Shown one piece after another: positions 18,597 to 28,956 of a DNA stretch of 64,000 nt (the stretch's first letter is position 1; the number at the start of each line of letters is the position of its first letter). The notes beneath the pieces were generated by a model. It saw only the letters and a list, made by a program, of their open reading frames with translations, was not told the origin of the DNA and made no database searches. The stretch is from Deltaproteobacteria bacterium (GTDB lineage Bacteria > Myxococcota_A > UBA9160 > UBA6930): positions 22,412-86,411 of the forward strand of contig JAJDAP010000085.1 in the NCBI GenBank assembly GCA_029261795.1, in the 5' to 3' direction. The translations under genes were made by a program, and so were the position numbers.

Positions 18597-20300
18597 CTAG
18601 CTCGCGCTCGGGGCCCGGTCCGGGTAGAGCGGGAAGTTCGCACAGAGTGCCAGAACCTCGGCGCGGACCGATTCCTTCAGCGCCTCGTCATCGGCGTTGG
18701 AAAGGACCTGGGCGATCCAGGCGCCGATCTGGCGCATCTCGTCCGGCCCCATCCCACGCGTCGTCATGGCCGGTGTGCCGATGCGGACGCCGGAGGTCAC
18801 GAAGGGCTTCCGGGTATCGAACGGCACCATGTTCTTGTTGGTCGTGATCCCGGCTTCCTCGAGTACCCGTTGGGCCTTCTTGCCGGAAACGTCACGATCG
18901 ATCAGCGAAAGCAGGAAGACGTGATTGTCGGTGCCGCCCGAGACGATCTTCAAACCATGCTCGGTGAGCGAGCCGGCGAGTGCCTGGGCGTTCTCGATGA
19001 TGCGCCCCGCGTAGACCTTGAACTCCGGCTGCAGCGCCTCCTTGAACGCGACCGCCTTCGCCGCGATCACGTGCATGAGCGGTCCGCCTTGCCCGCCCGG
19101 GAAGACCGCGCTGTCGATCTTCTTGGCGAAGGGTTCGTCGCACAGGATCATGCCGCCGCGCGGTCCGCGCAGTGTCTTGTGGGTGGTGGTTCCGATTACG
19201 TGGGCACGACCGACAGGCGTCGGGTGATGCCCCGCCACGACGAGACCGGCGATGTGCGCGATGTCGGCGAACAGGAGCGCGCCCACTTCGTCGGCGATCT
19301 CGCGGAAGCGGTCGAAATCGATGATGCGTGAGTAAGCGGTCGCGCCGCACTGGATCAACTTCGGCCGGTGCTCCAAGGCGAGCCGTCGCAACGCGTCGTA
19401 GTCGATGCGCTCTGTCTCGGAATCGACCCCGTAGGGCACGATGTCGTAGAGCTTGCCCGAGAAGTTCACCGGGCTGCCGTGGGTCAGGTGCCCGCCATGG
19501 TCGAGGTTCATCGCCAGCACGGTGTCGCCGGGTTCGATCACCGCCTGATAGATCGCCTGGTTGGCCTGGGAGCCGGAGTGCGGCTGCACGTTGACGTGAT
19601 CGCAGCCGAACAACTCCTTGGCGCGCGCGATCGCCAGATTCTCGGCCTCGTCGAGAATGTCGCAGCCGCCGTAGTAGCGGCGTCCGGGATAGCCCTCCGC
19701 GTACTTGTTGGTGGCGACCGATCCGACGGCTTCCAGGACCGCCTCGGAGACGAAGTTCTCCGATGCGATCAACTCGAGATTCTGCGCCTGACGCTGTGCT
19801 TCGCGCGCCAGGATGCCCGCGATCTCGGGATCCTCGGCGGCCAGATGTCCGGAATCGGTGCGCGTCAGCGAATCGATCTGTTGCACGCGGCCCACGTGGC
19901 GGCCGCCGGCGAAGGGCGTCTCGAGCCAGACCTTCACGATTTCCCAGGCCGTCTCCACATCGATGTGATCGCCGGCCAGGGCCAGCATGTTGGCGTCGTT
20001 GTGCTCGCGCGAGGCCTTCGCCATTTCGAGATCACGTACCAGCGCAGCCCGGACTCGCGGGAAGCGATTCGCCGTGTAACTAACACCAAGCCCGGACCCA
20101 CAGATCACGATACCGCGCGAGGCTTCGCCTTCCGAAACCGCGCGAGCCGCCGGCGCGGCGAACTCGGGATAGTTCACCGATTCGTCCCCGTGCGGGCCGA
20201 AATCCTTCACCTCGTAACCTGCGGCTTCTAGCCGCTCGCGCAGGGCCGCCTTCAACGGTGCTCCCCGGTGGTCACCGCCCAGGACGATCGGGTCCCCCAT
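18597..20300 (-). CDS. rpiB-glyA: In-frame fusion: ribose-5-phosphate isomerase B plus serine hydroxymethyltransferase
   Basis: [38 protein letters not shown] (RpiB), then [72 protein letters not shown] (SHMT) with no intervening stop. Confidence 0.9.
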   Translation of the reverse strand: MGDPIVLGGDHRGAPLKAALRERLEAAGYEVKDFGPHGDESVNYPEFAAPAARAVSEGEASRGIVICGSGLGVSYTANRFPRVRAALVRDLEMAKASREHNDANMLALAGDHIDVETAWEIVKVWLETPFAGGRHVGRVQQIDSLTRTDSGHLAAEDPEIAGILAREAQRQAQNLELIASENFVSEAVLEAVGSVATNKYAEGYPGRRYYGGCDILDEAENLAIARAKELFGCDHVNVQPHSGSQANQAIYQAVIEPGDTVLAMNLDHGGHLTHGSPVNFSGKLYDIVPYGVDSETERIDYDALRRLALEHRPKLIQCGATAYSRIIDFDRFREIADEVGALLFADIAHIAGLVVAGHHPTPVGRAHVIGTTTHKTLRGPRGGMILCDEPFAKKIDSAVFPGGQGGPLMHVIAAKAVAFKEALQPEFKVYAGRIIENAQALAGSLTEHGLKIVSGGTDNHVFLLSLIDRDVSGKKAQRVLEEAGITTNKNMVPFDTRKPFVTSGVRIGTPAMTTRGMGPDEMRQIGAWIAQVLSNADDEALKESVRAEVLALCANFPLYPDRAPSAS

Positions 20301-21544
20301 CACGACTCTCCTCGTTCGAATACAAGCGAAGCATTCACGCCCCCGAATCCGAACGAGTTGCTCATCGCCACCCGGGCCCGGGTGGGCCGGGCCTTGTTGG
20401 CGACGTGGTCGAGCGTGCATTCCGGATCGGGGGAATCCAGATTCAACGTCGGTGGAAGTGTACCCGTTGCGAGCGCCCTCACCGAGAGGATCGCCTCTGC
20501 GGCACCGGCGGCGCCGAGCAGATGGCCCGTCATGCCCTTGGTCGCCGAGACCGGCAACTGATCGACATGGGCGCCGAAGGTCGTGCGCACGGCCGCCGCC
20601 TCGACCGCGTCGCCGGCCGGCGTGCTGGTCGCGTGGGCGTTCACGTGGTCGACATCGGTGGGCGCCAGCTCGCAATCGGCCAGGGCCGCCTGCATGCTGC
20701 GGCGGGCGCCGCCGCCCTCGGGATCCGGGGCTGCCATGTGCGAGGCATCGCCGGCGGTGCCGTAGCCGCGTACGAACGCCAGGATCCGGGCCCCGCGGGC
20801 CCGCGCATGTTCTTCCCGCTCGAGCACCAGCACGGCCGCACCCTCGCCGAGCACGAAGCCATCACGATCGAGGTCGAAGGGACGACTCGCGCGTTCGGGC
20901 TCATCGTTGCGCTTGGAAAGCGCCTGCATCTTGGTGAAGCCGGCAATCACCAACGGCAGAATCGCAGACTCGGACCCACCAGCCAGCATGATATCGGCGG
21001 CACCGAACTGAATCGCTCGGAGCGACTCGCCAATCGCCTGGGCGCTCGCCGCGCACGCCGTGACGTGGCACAGGTTCGGCCCCCGAAGCCCGTGGTGGAT
21101 CCCGACGATTCCGGAAGGCATGTTCGCGAGCGACATCGGAATCGTGAACGGGGACACGCGCCCCGGTCCCTTCTCGAGATAGATCCGGTGCTGCTCGAGC
21201 AGGTTCCCGACCCCGCCGATCCCGGAGGCCACGGCCACCCCGGCACGATCTCCATCGAACGAATCGGGCGCGGAGAAACCGGCATCGGCCATCGCTTCGT
21301 GGGCCGCTCCGAGCGCGAGCACCACCGAGCGATCCATGCGCCGAAGCTCCTTCGGCGAAACCTCTCCGACGTCGACTTCCGCGGGTGCGGGCGCACAGAT
21401 CCGGATCGCCAGGCGCTCGTCCATGTCTTCCGGCAGCGGGACGACACCGCTCTTGCCCGCGGCCGCAGCCTGCCAGGTACTCTCGACGTCGCTTCCCAGC
21501 GGCGTCACACAGCCCATCCCGGTGATGACGACGCTGGTTTTCAT
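20300..21544 (-). CDS. fabF: 3-oxoacyl-ACP synthase II FabF
   Basis: [70 protein letters not shown]. Confidence 0.94.
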   Translation of the reverse strand: MKTSVVITGMGCVTPLGSDVESTWQAAAAGKSGVVPLPEDMDERLAIRICAPAPAEVDVGEVSPKELRRMDRSVVLALGAAHEAMADAGFSAPDSFDGDRAGVAVASGIGGVGNLLEQHRIYLEKGPGRVSPFTIPMSLANMPSGIVGIHHGLRGPNLCHVTACAASAQAIGESLRAIQFGAADIMLAGGSESAILPLVIAGFTKMQALSKRNDEPERASRPFDLDRDGFVLGEGAAVLVLEREEHARARGARILAFVRGYGTAGDASHMAAPDPEGGGARRSMQAALADCELAPTDVDHVNAHATSTPAGDAVEAAAVRTTFGAHVDQLPVSATKGMTGHLLGAAGAAEAILSVRALATGTLPPTLNLDSPDPECTLDHVANKARPTRARVAMSNSFGFGGVNASLVFERGES

Positions 21545-21545
21545 C

Positions 21546-21785
21546 TCAGGACGCCTCGAGCTTGCCCTTGAGATACTGGATGGCAGATCCGATCGTCTGG
21601 ATCTTCTCGGCGTCTTCGTCGGGAATCTCCACGTCGAAGGATTCCTCCATCGCCATCACCAACTCGACGATGTCGAGCGAGTCGGCGCCCAGGTCGTCGA
21701 TGAACGACGCCTCGACCACCACCTCGTCGGCGCTCACGCCGAGCTGTTCGATTACGATCTCGCGGACGCGATCTTCCAGTGCCAT
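21546..21785 (-). CDS. acpP: Acyl carrier protein
   Basis: 79 aa; [39 protein letters not shown] phosphopantetheine motif. Confidence 0.96.
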   Translation of the reverse strand: MALEDRVREIVIEQLGVSADEVVVEASFIDDLGADSLDIVELVMAMEESFDVEIPDEDAEKIQTIGSAIQYLKGKLEAS

Positions 21786-21796
21786 CGGTTCCCTCT

Positions 21797-22744
21797 CTAC
21801 TGCGCATCCGAGGCAAGCACTTCGGCTACCTCGGCGATTTCTGACAAGTTGCTCGCGGAACTCCGCGAAAGGCCTCGATCTATCCGGGCCACGAGCCCTG
21901 AGAGCACCCGGCCGGGGCCGAGTTCGAGTACGTGCGTCACGCCGAGCGAGGCAAGTCTTGCAACACTCTCATTGAAGCGCACCGGCGCCGTGACCTGTTG
22001 TTCGAGCAAGGCCGGAATACGCTCGGCTTCGTCGTTCGGCTCCGCCTCGACGTTGGTGACGATCGGCACCGTCGGCTTCGAGAAGCTCAGCTGGGCCATC
22101 TCGGAGGCGAGCTTGTCGGCCGCTGGCTGCATCAGGGCGCAGTGAAATGGCGCCGAGACGGGCAATGCCACGGCCTTCTTGGCTCCGGCCTGCTTGGCGA
22201 GCGCGATCGCACGCTCGACGGCGGCAACGGCGCCCGCGATCACGGTCTGGGCCGGCGAGTTGTAGTTGGCGGGCGAAACCACCTGGCCGATCTCGGCTGC
22301 GGCGGCACGACAGGCATCGCGAATGATCTCGGGCGTCGCACCCAGAATCGCCGCCATGGCGCCCTCGCCCTCGGGCACCGCCTCCTGCATGAATCGTCCG
22401 CGCGCGTTGACCAATGCGGCGGCGCTGTCGGAGGCGATGGCGCCAGCGGCGACCAGGGCCGAATACTCACCGAGGCTGTGCCCGGCGACATAGGCCGGCC
22501 GAATCGAGAGCCGCTCCTCGAGGGCGCGCAAAGCTGCGATGCTCGTGGTCAAGATTGCGGGCTGCTGCTTCTCGGTGAGACGCAGCTCGTCTTCCGGACC
22601 TTCGAAGCACAACTTCGAAAGGGAAAACCCGAGCGCCGCGTCGGCCGCATCGAAGACGGCGCGGGCTGCAGACGAGCCATCGTACAGGTCGCGCCCCATG
22701 CCGACCTCCTGGGAACCCTGGCCCGGGAAGAGGAGCGCGAGCAA
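21797..22744 (-). CDS. fabD: Malonyl CoA-acyl carrier protein transacylase FabD
   Basis: [45 protein letters not shown]; probable TTG start at 22744. Confidence 0.93.
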   Translation of the reverse strand: MLALLFPGQGSQEVGMGRDLYDGSSAARAVFDAADAALGFSLSKLCFEGPEDELRLTEKQQPAILTTSIAALRALEERLSIRPAYVAGHSLGEYSALVAAGAIASDSAAALVNARGRFMQEAVPEGEGAMAAILGATPEIIRDACRAAAAEIGQVVSPANYNSPAQTVIAGAVAAVERAIALAKQAGAKKAVALPVSAPFHCALMQPAADKLASEMAQLSFSKPTVPIVTNVEAEPNDEAERIPALLEQQVTAPVRFNESVARLASLGVTHVLELGPGRVLSGLVARIDRGLSRSSASNLSEIAEVAEVLASDAQ

Positions 22745-22746
22745 CG

Positions 22747-22929
22747 CTAGTCCTCGTCGGTCTGGAGGACGGTGCGCCCGCGGTAGGTTCCACAATTCGA
22801 ACAGATCCGGTGCGGCGCCTTCGGCTCACTGCACTGCGGGCAGCTCGACTGGCTCGGTCTCGAAAGCGCGTCGTGGCTCCGCCGCTTGTTCTTTCGTGCC
22901 TTCGACGTCCTTCGCTTGGGGACGATCAT
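22747..22929 (-). CDS. rpmF: Ribosomal protein bL32
   Basis: MIVPKRRTSKARKNKRRSHDAL..CPQCSEPKAPHRICSNCGTYRGR. Confidence 0.97.
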   Translation of the reverse strand: MIVPKRRTSKARKNKRRSHDALSRPSQSSCPQCSEPKAPHRICSNCGTYRGRTVLQTDED

Positions 22930-23513
22930 CGGGATTCTCCTTCAGGTTCTCCGCGCTTGGTGCGGAGCTTCTCCAATGCTGCGAAGGGCGACCGGGGCCG
23001 CTCCTCGGAACAATCGCAACTCTCTTGATTCTGATCGACCCCGCAGCGTGGACACAATCCGCGGCACTCCTCGCGACACACCGGTTGAACTGGGAGCGCC
23101 AGGACCACGATCTCGGACACGTACCGATCGAGGTTGATCTCGGGTCCGCGAAACCAGCCGGTCTCGAGTTCGTCGCTCAAACATAGGCCGTCGGCCTCGA
23201 GGGCGGCGGCCCCTTCGGGATCGGCCGGAATCCGGTCACCCGCGGGTTCGAGAACGAGCCGGAATTGCTCGCGAATCGGCGCACAATAGCGAGCCAGGCA
23301 CCGGCTGCACGTCAGTTCGGATTCTGCGGCCACGGAGCCGTCGAGATAGAGGTTCGAGGCGAGGGCCCTGGCCGCAATCGAGACCTCGATATCGCCGAGA
23401 CCAGGCTCTCCCGGAACCTGGTTCAGCGCCAGGTGCGTTGCCTGCCAGGCTCGATCACCGACGAAGGTTTGCTCGGAAACATCCTCGGTTACGCGATCGA
23501 CCAGCCACTTCAC
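22926..23513 (-). CDS. DUF177 (YceD family) protein
   Basis: LTCSRCLARYCAPIREQFRLVL..CREECRGLCPRCGVDQNQESCDC; directly upstream of rpmF. Confidence 0.88.
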   Translation of the reverse strand: MKWLVDRVTEDVSEQTFVGDRAWQATHLALNQVPGEPGLGDIEVSIAARALASNLYLDGSVAAESELTCSRCLARYCAPIREQFRLVLEPAGDRIPADPEGAAALEADGLCLSDELETGWFRGPEINLDRYVSEIVVLALPVQPVCREECRGLCPRCGVDQNQESCDCSEERPRSPFAALEKLRTKRGEPEGESR

Positions 23514-23573
23514 GAGGAAATACCTGCAAAATCAGGGGTTTGGGCTCTTCCGAAGCAGCCTGAAGGGCGTCCG

Positions 23574-23647
23574 TGGATCCCCGGGGAGGATTCGAACCTC
23601 CACGAACAGATTCAGAGTCTGTGGTCCTACCATTAGACGACCGGGGA
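23574..23647 (-). tRNA. tRNA-Gln (anticodon CUG)
   Basis: Cloverleaf on reverse strand: acceptor tccccgg/ccgggga, anticodon stem-loop CAGA-CTCTGAA-TCTG, T-loop GTTCGAATC, encoded CCA. Confidence 0.93.
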
Positions 23648-23722
23648 ACGGCGGGCGAGGAAGGTAGAGGACCCCGGTGGGTTCTCAAGCCATATCGACC
23701 CAGTTCGGGCCAGGGCCCCCGA

Positions 23723-25864
23723 TCAGGGGCCAGCGGCGTCCGATGCATGTGCCGGGGGCGGAGCCAGGGCCCGCGTCCGCTCGGCATGCAGACGCGCCTG
23801 GAACCGTGTCGCGAGCGGATGCCCGGGGTGTCCCGCGAGTACTTCCTGGAGCAGTTGCGCCGCCTCTACCGTCTCGCCTCGAACCGCGTGGGCGACGGCC
23901 AAGAACGAGACGAGGTCCGGATCGCGCCCCGATTCGCCCGCGCGCTCCCGCGCCGCATCGCTCCTGGCGCGCTCCCCGCTGCGAGCCCAATGGATCGCCA
24001 GACGCATCTGTAGGCGCGCAGCCTCCGGATGGCGTTCGGCGCCTTGCTGATACACGATGCTGGCCGCTTCGTATTGCCCACACCGCTCCCACGCGTTGCC
24101 GATCGATTCGTAGCGCTCCGACCCGTCGGCCCCCTTTTCGAGGGCGATCCTGGCGTCCTCGCGGGCCTCCTCGACCTCACCGCGGAGGCAACGCCAAACG
24201 CTTCCGGCTCTGGCATCCGGATCGTCGGGGGCGATCTCGACGCCTCGGCGATAGCTCGCGATCGCGGCATCCAGCGCACCCGTCGCAAGCTGCAGATCTC
24301 CGAGCTGCACCCAGTAGCCGACCCACTCGGGCACCGCTTTCGCCGCACGTTCCGCGTAGGGGAGCGCCTTGGCCGGCTCGCCTTTCGCGGCCCACACCCG
24401 CGCCAGCATATCGAGCAGCAGCGGGCTATCGGGTAGCTCCAGCAGCCCCCTCTCAGCGAGGGCGAGGGATTCATCCAGCCGCCCTGCAAAGTAGTGCCCA
24501 TTCACGGCGTACTGGAGCTCGGCCAGACGGTGCACGTCCTTCGGGTCCGCGCCGGTCGCGGCCGCGGCAGCCACCGGGACGACATAACCAAGGGATTCGA
24601 TCCGAGCGCGTGTCGCAGCGTCGAGACGAGCCGTCGATGTCGCCTCGGCCGATGCCAAGGTCTGCTCGATGCGCGCGTTGGCCTCGGCCACCCGCTCATC
24701 GATACGTGCAGAAGACGCCGTGTCCGCCAACCGGTTGTTTCGCTGGCCGGGGTCCGGGCCAACCTCGTAGTACTCGGCCTGCGGCGCGCGGATGAAGCTC
24801 GCCTCATCGGTGCGGACCGCGAACAACGGGCTCCAACCATGATCGAGCTGTGAGGCCATTCCCTCGGCGTACGCCCAGTGCTCGCCCATCTGCGACGGCG
24901 TTGCCCAATCCGTCGAGAGATCCCGACCATCCAGGGAATCCGCCTGCTGCAAGCCTGCCAACGCCTCCAGCGTCGGTGCCACGCTGGCGAGGCTGGCCAC
25001 TTCCGTGCGCCTGATTCCGGCGGGCACACCGGGGCCCGCGAAGATCAACGGCACCTTCAGAACCGTGTCATAGACGAAGTAGCTATGCGTGGTCTCCGCG
25101 TGCTCGCCGAGGCCCTCGCCGTGGTCGGATGTCACCGCGACCACGGTCTCGTCCAATGCGCCGCGGTCCTCGAGGAACGCGATCAGTCGGCCCAGCTCGT
25201 GATCGACGTAGGCGATCTCGCCGTCGTAGGGATGATCCGGGAAGCGGCTTCGGTAGGGCTCCGGCGGTGCGTAGGCCGCGTGGGGATCGTAGTAGTGCAC
25301 CCAGAGCATGAACGGGCGGTCGCCGTTCTCCTCGAGCCAGGCCATCGCCCGATCGGAAACTTCCGACGCCTCTCGCTCGGGGAAGCCGATCGCGCTTGCC
25401 CGCTTGGATTCGTCACCGAAGCGCTCGTCGAAGTGGTCGAAACCCTGCGCCACCCCGAAACCCGAGCCGAGCACACTCGCTCCGACGATGGCCGCACTCG
25501 ACCACCCCCGGGCCTGGAAGCGCTCGGCCATGGTCGTGACCGATTCGTCGATCCGGTGGATGCCGTTGTGGCGCGCGCCGTGAGCGGGCGGATACAGCCC
25601 TGTCAGGATCGTCGCGTGGGAGGGAAGCGTCAGGGGTGCCGCAGCGATCGCGGTCTCGAAGCTGACCCCGCGCCGCGCCAGACGATCGAGGGTGGGCGTC
25701 TGCGCGGCATCGTTCCCGTAGGCACCGACGTGATCCGCCCGAAGGGTGTCGATCGTGACCAGCAGGACGTTAGGCCCGGTCGGAACCGGATCCGCTGCCT
25801 GGCAACCAGCGGCACCGAGGCTGAGGACGAGCGCCGCGTGGATCACGAATCGCGCGTGTTTCAA
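23723..25864 (-). CDS. Sulfatase-fold (alkaline phosphatase superfamily) lipoprotein with C-terminal TPRs, copy 1
   Basis: LGAAGCQAAD lipobox; NVLLVTIDTLRADHVGAYG, APLTLPSHATILTG, VAVTSDHGEGLGEH; TPR-like C-terminus. Confidence 0.85.
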   Translation of the reverse strand: MKHARFVIHAALVLSLGAAGCQAADPVPTGPNVLLVTIDTLRADHVGAYGNDAAQTPTLDRLARRGVSFETAIAAAPLTLPSHATILTGLYPPAHGARHNGIHRIDESVTTMAERFQARGWSSAAIVGASVLGSGFGVAQGFDHFDERFGDESKRASAIGFPEREASEVSDRAMAWLEENGDRPFMLWVHYYDPHAAYAPPEPYRSRFPDHPYDGEIAYVDHELGRLIAFLEDRGALDETVVAVTSDHGEGLGEHAETTHSYFVYDTVLKVPLIFAGPGVPAGIRRTEVASLASVAPTLEALAGLQQADSLDGRDLSTDWATPSQMGEHWAYAEGMASQLDHGWSPLFAVRTDEASFIRAPQAEYYEVGPDPGQRNNRLADTASSARIDERVAEANARIEQTLASAEATSTARLDAATRARIESLGYVVPVAAAAATGADPKDVHRLAELQYAVNGHYFAGRLDESLALAERGLLELPDSPLLLDMLARVWAAKGEPAKALPYAERAAKAVPEWVGYWVQLGDLQLATGALDAAIASYRRGVEIAPDDPDARAGSVWRCLRGEVEEAREDARIALEKGADGSERYESIGNAWERCGQYEAASIVYQQGAERHPEAARLQMRLAIHWARSGERARSDAARERAGESGRDPDLVSFLAVAHAVRGETVEAAQLLQEVLAGHPGHPLATRFQARLHAERTRALAPPPAHASDAAGP

Positions 25865-28008
25865 GGGGTCGGCTCCGCGGATTTGGCCGGTGGCGCAGTT
25901 CGGTCGCGAAGACGGGCGAGATGCAGACGCGGCCGCGGGTCGTCGGGATGCCTCGCCGCGAGTTCGCTCAGCAGCGCTGCGGCCGTTTCCGATTCGCCGC
26001 GAGCGGAGTAGACGATCGCGAGTCGCGTCACGAGGTCGACATCGTTGCCGAAAACCCGGGCGTTGGCCCGATGAGCGGCCGAGCGAGCATCGTGGCCGAA
26101 GCGGGCCCAGAGAACCGCCAGGTGCATGTGGAGCCGATCCTGGGCCTCCGGATAGGTATCGAGAAGGGCACGATAGGCGTCAATCGAGCGCTCGTATTCA
26201 CCCATGCTCTCCCATTGGGCAGCCACCGAGAGCGCTCCCTGCAACTCGTCCGGCGCCAACGCACGCGCGCGTTCGGCGTGGTGGTCCGCGTCTTCGAGCC
26301 TGCCGCCGAGCGCACGGCGCCACATCAGACCGAGCTGAACCCCTGGATGCTGTTCATCGAGGGCCGCCCCGGCCTCGAACGCGTCGACGGCGCCTTCGAC
26401 GTCGCGCAGGGCCAACCGTGTCATTCCGAGCTGGACCTGGTTCTCGACACTCTCAGGGTAGAGCCGCACCGCCGTCTCGATGGAAGGCAATGCCCGGTCG
26501 GGCCGCCCGCGCGCGAGTTCGACCTGCCCGAGAACGGCATGGGCCTGGCCGCTGCCCGGGATCACTTCGAGGGCCTCGCGAGCGAGTGCCTCCGCCTCGG
26601 CCCAGTCACCATCCATGACATGGCCAAGGGCCTCGTGAACCTTTGCCGCGTGGACGTGGACGTCCTTCGGGTCCTCGCCTGTCTCTTTCATGCTCCCGCG
26701 AGGGACGGCATAACCGAGCGATTCGAGACGCGCGCGCATCTCGGCATCGATGGCTCGCGGCACCGGAACCTCCTCGTCTTCGAGGAGAAGCGCGACGCGA
26801 GAATCGAGCCTCGAGACATGGGCCGCCATTGCGTCGGAATCACCATCGACCAACAAGTTCCTGGCTTCTTCCGGGTCCACGAACGTATCGAAGAGTTCCG
26901 GCTGCGGAGCGCGCACGTAGTGCAGGCGATTGCCACGAACCCCATGGATCGCGGACCAACCGAAATCGAGACGGCCCGCGAGGCTCTCGGAGTACGCCCA
27001 GGCCTCTGGATCCAACACCGCGTGTTCTGCCCAGAGGGGAGCCAGATCGGCGACGTCCGCATCGGGTAGTGACTCGGCACCTGCCAACCCGAGGATCGTC
27101 GGCGCGATGCCCGCGTTGGAGACCACCTGGGCCACGCGAACCGCCGAAGGGATTCCGGGCCCGCTGACGATGAGCGGGACATGGGCCACGGAGTCGTAGA
27201 TCAGATAGCTGTGGGTTCCCTCTCCATGTTGGCCGAGACCCTCTCCGTGGTCCGAGGTGACCACCACGATCGTATTCTCGAGGCGACCCTGGGCTTCGAG
27301 CGCCGCCAGCAGCCGGCCGAGTTCATGATCGACGTAGGCCACCTCTCCTCGGTAGGGCGAGTCGGGGTAGAGCTCGGAAAACGGCTCGGGTGCGCTGTAG
27401 TTCGCGTGCGGATCGTAGTAGTGCGTCCAGAGGAAGAAGGGACGCTCCGTGTCCTCCAGCCAGCGCGTGGCGAGGTCGGTCACCTCGGTGGCGTTTCGCT
27501 CGGCATAGCCCGCCGAGTTCGCCCGGGTGCCGGTTGCGATCGCGTCATCGAAGGCATCGAAGCCCTGATCGAGACCGAAGCGACGCTCCAACACCGAGGC
27601 CGCGACGACGGCTCCCGTGGCATAACCAGCGTCGCGCATTCGTTCGGCAAGCGTAACGGACTCGGCCGCCAGCTTGAACACACCGTTGTGTCGAACGCCA
27701 TGACTCGGTGGGTACTGGCCGGTCAACAGCGAAGCGTGTGACGGCAGGGTAAGCGGTGCGGTTGCCATTGCGCGATCGAAGGACACCCCATCCCGTTTGA
27801 GCCCCTCGAGGACGGGCGCTTCGACATAGGCGGTTCCTGCGTGATCTGCACGGAGGGTGTCGATGGTGACCAGCAGGATGTTAGGCCCACTCGGCCGGGG
27901 CCCGGCGGAGAGCGCTTCCTGCTGACAGCCCGAAAACCCAGAGGGCGCCATCAGCAGCAGGCAAAGGCTGCAGCTAAGACCCCATTCCCGCACGCTTCTT
28001 GTGTCCAC
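25861..28008 (-). CDS. Sulfatase-fold (alkaline phosphatase superfamily) lipoprotein with C-terminal TPRs, copy 2
   Basis: FSGCQQEAL lipobox; NILLVTIDTLRADHAG, APLTLPSHASLLTG, VVVTSDHGEGLGQHGEGTHSY; same architecture and length as the neighbour. Confidence 0.85.
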   Translation of the reverse strand: MDTRSVREWGLSCSLCLLLMAPSGFSGCQQEALSAGPRPSGPNILLVTIDTLRADHAGTAYVEAPVLEGLKRDGVSFDRAMATAPLTLPSHASLLTGQYPPSHGVRHNGVFKLAAESVTLAERMRDAGYATGAVVAASVLERRFGLDQGFDAFDDAIATGTRANSAGYAERNATEVTDLATRWLEDTERPFFLWTHYYDPHANYSAPEPFSELYPDSPYRGEVAYVDHELGRLLAALEAQGRLENTIVVVTSDHGEGLGQHGEGTHSYLIYDSVAHVPLIVSGPGIPSAVRVAQVVSNAGIAPTILGLAGAESLPDADVADLAPLWAEHAVLDPEAWAYSESLAGRLDFGWSAIHGVRGNRLHYVRAPQPELFDTFVDPEEARNLLVDGDSDAMAAHVSRLDSRVALLLEDEEVPVPRAIDAEMRARLESLGYAVPRGSMKETGEDPKDVHVHAAKVHEALGHVMDGDWAEAEALAREALEVIPGSGQAHAVLGQVELARGRPDRALPSIETAVRLYPESVENQVQLGMTRLALRDVEGAVDAFEAGAALDEQHPGVQLGLMWRRALGGRLEDADHHAERARALAPDELQGALSVAAQWESMGEYERSIDAYRALLDTYPEAQDRLHMHLAVLWARFGHDARSAAHRANARVFGNDVDLVTRLAIVYSARGESETAAALLSELAARHPDDPRPRLHLARLRDRTAPPAKSAEPTP

Positions 28009-28068
28009 GCAGCGTTCATCGGCCGAGTCCCGGACGAAGTTGAGCGCTCCGCGAGACGCCTGCCTCGG

Positions 28069-28926
28069 TCAGCCCGGGAAGGGCAGCGGGAGAACGATCG
28101 CGACCAGGGCTGCCGCCGCGATCGCCGGGCCGAAGCCGAAGGGTGTGGATGCGCCGCGGCAGACGAACAGCAGCGCCACCCCGAGCACGAGCCCCAGGAT
28201 CGCCGCCAGGAAGATCACCTGAAGCACACCCACGGGGCCCAGGAATGCGCCAGCCATCGCCATGAGCTTGACGTCACCGAAGCCGAGGCCAGGGAACCAG
28301 ACCCAATAGTCGAGGTTCGATGGACGAGGGATCTCCTCGCCCTCGCCCGGCCAGTGCGCGAACTCGCGCCCGGTCCAGACCGACACGCGTGCGTGCACGA
28401 AACCCACGACCCAGAGCAGACCACCGCCCAGTACTGCGCCGATCACCGACGAGAGGAGGGCATCCGGATAGCTGCCATGGAGCAGCCCCTGAACCGCCGG
28501 GACCAGCGTGAGACCCACTGTAAGACCGCCAAGGGAAAGCGAATCCGGGATCCATTGCTCGTCCCAGTCGATGCCGGCCACCGCGATCATCAACGCGGCG
28601 AAGATCCAGAACACCAACGTCATGGGCGAGACGCCGTGTACGGCGACGATGGCCGCGAAGGCGAGGCCCGTGCCGAACTCGATCGCGGGATAGCGCGCCG
28701 AGATCGCGAGCTGACAATTTCGGCAGCGGCCGCGCAGAACGAGCCACGACAACACCGGAATGTTGTCGAAGGACGCGATCTGCTGTTCGCAGCGAGGACA
28801 ACGCGATCGGGGCTTCACGATCGAGAGGCCGTTCGGAACCCGGTGAATCACCACGTTCAAGAATGAGCCGATCACCAACCCGACAGCGAAGCCGAACCCG
28901 ACGATGCTCAACGGGACGCCCAGCAT
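28069..28926 (-). CDS. pilD: Type IV prepilin peptidase (A24)
   Basis: GSFLNVVIHRVP, paired CxxC (RCPRCEQQ / RCRNCQL), GFGDVKLMAMAGAFLG. Confidence 0.93.
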   Translation of the reverse strand: MLGVPLSIVGFGFAVGLVIGSFLNVVIHRVPNGLSIVKPRSRCPRCEQQIASFDNIPVLSWLVLRGRCRNCQLAISARYPAIEFGTGLAFAAIVAVHGVSPMTLVFWIFAALMIAVAGIDWDEQWIPDSLSLGGLTVGLTLVPAVQGLLHGSYPDALLSSVIGAVLGGGLLWVVGFVHARVSVWTGREFAHWPGEGEEIPRPSNLDYWVWFPGLGFGDVKLMAMAGAFLGPVGVLQVIFLAAILGLVLGVALLFVCRGASTPFGFGPAIAAAALVAIVLPLPFPG

Positions 28927-28956
28927 CCGTTCTCCCTGCCCTTCGATCTCTCGAAG

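Noticed and set aside
20301-20675. N-terminal extension of the rpiB-glyA ORF
   Set aside because: Out-of-frame read of fabF; RpiB begins at [11 protein letters not shown] (20300).
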